A program made the translations under genes and the position numbers. Under the pieces are notes generated by a model. The model was not told the DNA's origin. It ran no database searches and worked only from the letters and a program-made list of their open reading frames with translations. Positions 59,877 to 64,000 of a stretch of DNA of 64,000 nucleotides are shown here, piece by piece (positions within the stretch are counted from its first letter, which is position 1; every line of letters starts with the position of its first letter). The DNA is from Prostheceraeus crozeri (Eukaryota > Platyhelminthes > Polycladida > Euryleptidae): contig CAJQUW010014367.1 in the NCBI GenBank assembly GCA_907163375.1, forward strand, positions 1 to 64,000, read 5' to 3'.

Positions 59877-61609
59877 TAACAACGCCAATAAAACAGTGTC
59901 AAACATATTTGGAGATAGACCTACAAAAATAGCTTGGGCGCATATTTCAATTAGAATATCACAAAAATAAATACTAAACGATGAAATATTCTGTAGATAA
60001 TGTGTTATGAAACATCATTTGCTGATCCTATTTACAACACTAACACAATGATTATAAAATTGATGAGGTCCACGATATGGCCGATGTCTGTAATAATTGA
60101 GTCAAAGCGAATCTTATCACTTTTATTATTACCGTATTAGTCTTGTAATAAAAGACGGTGGATGATGTTTCGTAGCATTGTTATTATAGCATTATATTAG
60201 CGATCGGATGTCTACAGACTTCAGATCGCGGATGCCGATAGCTCTTTTCAATGAATCAAAGAGTTTTTTCACTTGTCTTGTGCTTTCTTCAAATTGGATA
60301 TGGTTTAATCTTCACACAATCCAATTCCGTACTTTGCAGGCTAATCGTATTCCATATGTGCGATAATTCGCTAACAACTCATCCGGTCGAAGTGGTCCGC
60401 TAAATCAGTTTTAATCTCTTCATGGCGACTGTTAAATGTTTGTGCACGAATTTGACGCTGAAAGCAAACATTGAGCTGTTCGCTATATAATTAACATCGG
60501 ACTTCACCTTGGCGACTGATTATATTCTCCCACGTGCTTTGTATCATTCCAACACTTGATCGTCTGACGACCCTACGCGATCACCAGTCCATCCGAAAAC
60601 TTTCTGTCATTGGTTACTTCAAAGTGTCATCTGTACTGTTAGACTTATATAACAAAACACGCAGAGACAATGAACACCACGTGCTAGTTACCTGCATGCA
60701 TGCATGAATTCTCACACTTCCTAACAGTCAACCAACAAGAGCAACGACAACAACGCAGCAGCAACTCACAGTTCCCAACATCTCTCTCTCTCTCTCTCTT
60801 CCTCCAAGTTGAAATTACTCCCAATCCACTCATCTCCTGAGCAAATACAGCCGTATACTGTACAACATCATTCAGAACTTCAGTTCTTGATTACATGCGT
60901 TTGAAGAAGAGAAGCCTTCCAGTGTACATCGCTATTTTACCGCAGTTAGCAACTTATACGAGTAGGCAGATATATTGTCTTGACACTGCACCGCTTTGCT
61001 CTCTATAGGAAGCGCGTTGATGGATTTAACGGCGACAGAAGTGAGGGAATATTAAAATTTAAAAGCTTCTTCCTTCTTCTACTCGTCATTTGTTCCGTAA
61101 CACCAAGTCCAATCCGATATTAATCGGAGCAACCAGTACATTGGTGCACATGCTCTATCAATCGCATCGACGCTTGAGTTTGGAATGCGTCCATTCTGGC
61201 ATGTGTTTTTGGTAAATTTTTTGGATACGGATAAGAAGAACGACGGACAATAGAATTAAAATGCTTCATCATTATAGAAAATGATCGCCAACGAGTTTTA
61301 TTGACGTCACTCGCCGTGCGTTGGAGAAAGGAAAAAGTGATAGAGAGTGAGATAAAGACCTCAGTGACTTATCAACACACGCTATTCTCACTAGAGTGAC
61401 TCCCCGCGCATTTTCTCTACTCTTTCTCTTTTTGATCGCGGTCTGGTGCTTACGAGATTGTTAACCGCTCTCTACATCAATTATGCATGGGATGAGATGA
61501 TTGAATTCTGAATAAAACAGCAACCAGGATTGATGCAGACCTGTTTCCTTCGTTGGCGCTATCTATATTGATGTAGTGACTTTTATTGATCTGCTTTCAC
61601 ATCACAGCA
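59877..61609. promoter_or_regulatory. Region upstream of the ankyrin gene
   Basis: No gene recognised. It contains a (TC)n run at 60781-60799. Just before the coding start the sequence reads CTGCTTTCACATCACAG/CAATGG, a plausible 3' splice site two bases ahead of the ATG, so a 5' UTR exon may lie upstream in this interval. No TATA box is assigned with confidence. Confidence 0.4.
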
Positions 61610-64000
61610 ATGGTCAGCAAAAGTCCTGAAGAAGAGGCAAGGTCCATTCTTGAATCTGGCAGTTTGTTCAAGTTGAAGACATTCGTCGATCATCAGCGTG
61701 GAGAATTTAATTGGGAAGTTTCTTACGATGAAGGAGGAAACATTTCATTACCGATCGTCCTTGTTCAAACATTTAGGCGAATTGAAGCTTCGAAATTGGA
61801 CAGACGACCCATGCCTGCTCATGACTACATCGAATGTCTCAGATGGATGAGTCGTCATGGCGTGAATCTGAACCATCAAGATACACTAGGACGAACAGTG
61901 TGCCACTGGGCTGTACTACTTCAAGCCATTGAGCTGTTAGCTGAAAGTTTGGACCTTGGTTGTGATCCATTACTGCAAGATGCCGAGGGGCAAACAATCG
62001 TTCATCTCGCCGTTCGCATGGGCTGTACATCGACATTGGATATAGTGAGGAAACATGCCCGACAAGATGCATTGGAAGAAGCATCGTCTTGCAGTGGAGC
62101 AACACCTCTTATTTATGCTGTTCAGATAGGGTCAATAGAGATGTGTAAGAAACTTGTGGAACTATCAGTGAATCCGAATAAAGCGGAGGATAATAAATAT
62201 CGTCGAACTGCCCTTCATTATGCATTGTTCACAAGTCGTGTTGACATCTACGAGGCATTGATAAGAGGTGGCGCTCTCGCAGACATCCCGGACTACAAAG
62301 GGAAATCCGTGCTCGATCGTGTTGGCGACCATCCAAATGAGCATTTTGTCAGAGTGACCGCACTTTATTCGTCCTCCGATGTGTTTGCATCAGAAATAAA
62401 TCAGATCGTCAATAAGATGACACCACTTATGTCCGCCTGCCAATCCGGTGATGCTGTTACAGTAAAACGTCTTCTGGACAAAGGTGTTGATCCTCACGCC
62501 ACTGATGAGGATGAAAGAACTGCCCTGCATCACTGCGCTGAAAACAGTGACGCCTCCTGTGCCGAAATGTTGCTTCATCACGACTTGAGTCTTGCCGATT
62601 TGTGTGATAGCGATGGATTTACTGCCCTTCATCTCTCCGTTATTGCTGGAAATGTTCCACTGACGAGATCTCTGCTGCGTCACGGAGCACATCCAGGCTG
62701 CTTAGACAATGAACAACATACGTGTGTCCATTGGGCGGTTGTATGTGCTCATATCGATGTGTTGGACATTCTCATCGAGTATAAATCTCCATTATCCTCT
62801 CCAGATGTCCATGGAGCTCACCCTCTACATTATGCTACTCAAGCCTTTTCTCATCCTTCAAGTGGTGGTTTAACAGGACCAGCGTTAACTCGGCGACTTT
62901 TAACAAATGGTGCAGACGTTGACTGTCGTGATAAAGAAGAGAGATCGCCACTACTGTGGGCTTCAAGTATGGGTGTTCATGAAGCCTGTCAAGTACTACT
63001 TGAGGCAGGGGCATATCTTGAACTGTCTGATCGATGCGGCCTCACTGCCCTTCACTGTGCAGCCAGTAGAGGCCACACCGAGACAATGCGGCATTTAATT
63101 GACAATTGGGATATGCTTGTTGATAACTGTGATAACAATGCTTGTACTCCTTTGTTCTATGCTGTGACGCTCAATCAAGAGACAGCATGCAAAGTACTAT
63201 TAGATCGTGGATCTGATCCGAATAGAAGTGATAAGAAGGGGCGAACTCCTGGACATTGTGCTGCTATGAAGGGCCATCTTGAGCTTTTGGATCTTTTGCA
63301 CCATTCAGATGCCAATCTGTGGACGCAAAACCAACAGGGCGATCTCCCATTGCACGAGGCATGTACAGCAGGGAACAGGGAAGTGATGCGATATTTACTA
63401 AAGCGCGCAAAACCAACCGATATCTCCATGATAAACACAATGAACAAGCAAGGCATGTCTTCGCTACACATTGCAGCAAAATCAGGAGATCATCGTGCTT
63501 GCGAAATTTTGCTATCTGCTGGAGCTGATCCGCTTCTCAAGGTGAATGGAGACAAAGAAACTCCTCTGGAGCTATCGACTTCTAGCAAATGCCGACATGT
63601 TATCTCACGCTACTTAAACCAAGATGGTTCAACTCCAAGAGAGGAGATCACAGAAGAAAGTGAGGCAAATGAAACTGATTTGAGCTCATCTGAGGACGAG
63701 CAAAGAGAAGGAAAAAGAGAAAGTGAAGATGAGAAAGAAAATAAGAATAAAAATTTCAAGGATGACAGCACAGAAAAGACAATGGAAGATAAAATTGTGG
63801 AGGAGAAAGAAAATTCATTGAATGAAAAGGAAGGAGCACGACCGCCTGATGCTTTCAAGAAGGGATCTCATGCTGTTATTTTGCACTCATCAGTGTCATC
63901 AAGTCGACCGTCTTCTGCCAGAACTTCTACTCCGACGTCGATGACAGTTGACGGTGATGAAGTTGATAATGACAAAACGCCGAGACTCGATGAAAGTGAC
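61610..64000 (+). CDS. Multi-ankyrin-repeat protein, 5' exon (open at window edge)
   Basis: An ATG at 61610 opens 797 codons with no stop before the window ends. After an N-terminal region of about 80 residues come roughly 16-17 ankyrin repeats (about residues 85-665), seen as RTVCHWAV, QTIVHLAV, ATPLIYAV, RTALHYAL, MTPLMSAC, RTALHHCA, FTALHLSV, HTCVHWAV, AHPLHYAT, RSPLLWAS, LTALHCAA, CTPLFYAV, RTPGHCAA, DLPLHEAC, MSSLHIAA and ETPLELST. From about residue 669 the chain is disordered and rich in Glu, Lys and Ser (EESEANETDLSSSEDEQREGKRESEDEKENKNK...), then Ser/Thr/Pro-rich. Ankyrin repeats mediate protein binding. Without the C-terminus the family cannot be fixed; the overall plan resembles inversin/diversin-type scaffolds, but no specific motif proves it. 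The uninterrupted frame and good repeat consensus indicate an intact host gene. Further exons lie beyond 64000. Confidence 0.85.
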   Translation, partial: MVSKSPEEEARSILESGSLFKLKTFVDHQRGEFNWEVSYDEGGNISLPIVLVQTFRRIEASKLDRRPMPAHDYIECLRWMSRHGVNLNHQDTLGRTVCHWAVLLQAIELLAESLDLGCDPLLQDAEGQTIVHLAVRMGCTSTLDIVRKHARQDALEEASSCSGATPLIYAVQIGSIEMCKKLVELSVNPNKAEDNKYRRTALHYALFTSRVDIYEALIRGGALADIPDYKGKSVLDRVGDHPNEHFVRVTALYSSSDVFASEINQIVNKMTPLMSACQSGDAVTVKRLLDKGVDPHATDEDERTALHHCAENSDASCAEMLLHHDLSLADLCDSDGFTALHLSVIAGNVPLTRSLLRHGAHPGCLDNEQHTCVHWAVVCAHIDVLDILIEYKSPLSSPDVHGAHPLHYATQAFSHPSSGGLTGPALTRRLLTNGADVDCRDKEERSPLLWASSMGVHEACQVLLEAGAYLELSDRCGLTALHCAASRGHTETMRHLIDNWDMLVDNCDNNACTPLFYAVTLNQETACKVLLDRGSDPNRSDKKGRTPGHCAAMKGHLELLDLLHHSDANLWTQNQQGDLPLHEACTAGNREVMRYLLKRAKPTDISMINTMNKQGMSSLHIAAKSGDHRACEILLSAGADPLLKVNGDKETPLELSTSSKCRHVISRYLNQDGSTPREEITEESEANETDLSSSEDEQREGKRESEDEKENKNKNFKDDSTEKTMEDKIVEEKENSLNEKEGARPPDAFKKGSHAVILHSSVSSSRPSSARTSTPTSMTVDGDEVDNDKTPRLDESD

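Noticed and set aside
59760-59880. A tRNA gene on the minus strand
   Set aside because: The A-box- and B-box-like sequences are present but the acceptor stem does not close, the B box is mutated and a long non-tRNA tail follows, so it is a SINE.

Overview
The window looks like TE-rich nuclear DNA of a marine invertebrate animal. It is AT-rich, with spliced genes (GT/AG introns), a tRNA-derived SINE, CR1/Jockey-type LINE fragments, piggyBac, Tc1/mariner, hAT and CACTA-like (TNP2) DNA transposons, and a BEL/Pao fossil. The over-represented palindrome TAGGCCTA and frequent TACATGTA runs suggest a deuterostome or lophotrochozoan, but the species cannot be fixed from the sequence. There are no bacterial operons, and I found no canonical tRNA or rRNA gene.

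Only two genes look like intact host genes. At 25910-29182 (minus) an intronless 1090-codon ORF encodes a ROCO-type GTPase (Roc-COR) with a C-terminal TIR domain. A polytopic membrane domain of about 285 residues sits inside the GTPase fold, between the P-loop (G1) and the DxxGQ motif (G3). This is the most unusual object in the window. At 61610-64000 (plus) a large exon encodes about 16-17 ankyrin repeats followed by an acidic/Lys-rich tail, and it is still open at the window edge.

Layout. 1-10 kb: little coding content, a Penelope-like RT scrap, a BEL/Pao fossil and four copies of an approximately 830-bp terminal-inverted-repeat element. 12-21 kb: a probable two-gene TNP2 (CACTA-like) transposon, with a frameshifted transposase at about 12.1-15.9 kb and a three-exon DUF4806-like partner gene at 17.96-21.1 kb, itself hit by a piggyBac fragment and small MITEs. 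21-25.8 kb: small palindromic elements and a 1054-bp CACT-terminated non-autonomous element ending just 3' of the ROCO gene. 29-39 kb: a LINE fragment, hAT MITEs with one perfect 8-bp TSD, and a 3.5-kb piggyBac element bounded by TTAA that carries a 951-bp foldback element. 39.4-51.6 kb: a 3.18-kb segment present twice in direct orientation, flanking an approximately 5.6-kb array of about 16 copies of a 326-bp satellite that shows a three-monomer higher-order repeat and ends in a GC/G-rich block. 51.7-61.6 kb: an internally deleted Tc1/mariner, a 1.07-kb hAT-like element with ends rich in GGATCCGG, a LINE 3' end split by a 725-bp foldback element, a SINE, then the region upstream of the ankyrin gene.

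The two host genes are not obviously linked in function. The ROCO-TIR protein reads as a membrane-anchored signalling or innate-immune GTPase. The rest is layered mobile DNA, and nested insertions give relative ages. All family assignments come from reading motifs by eye; no database search was possible.
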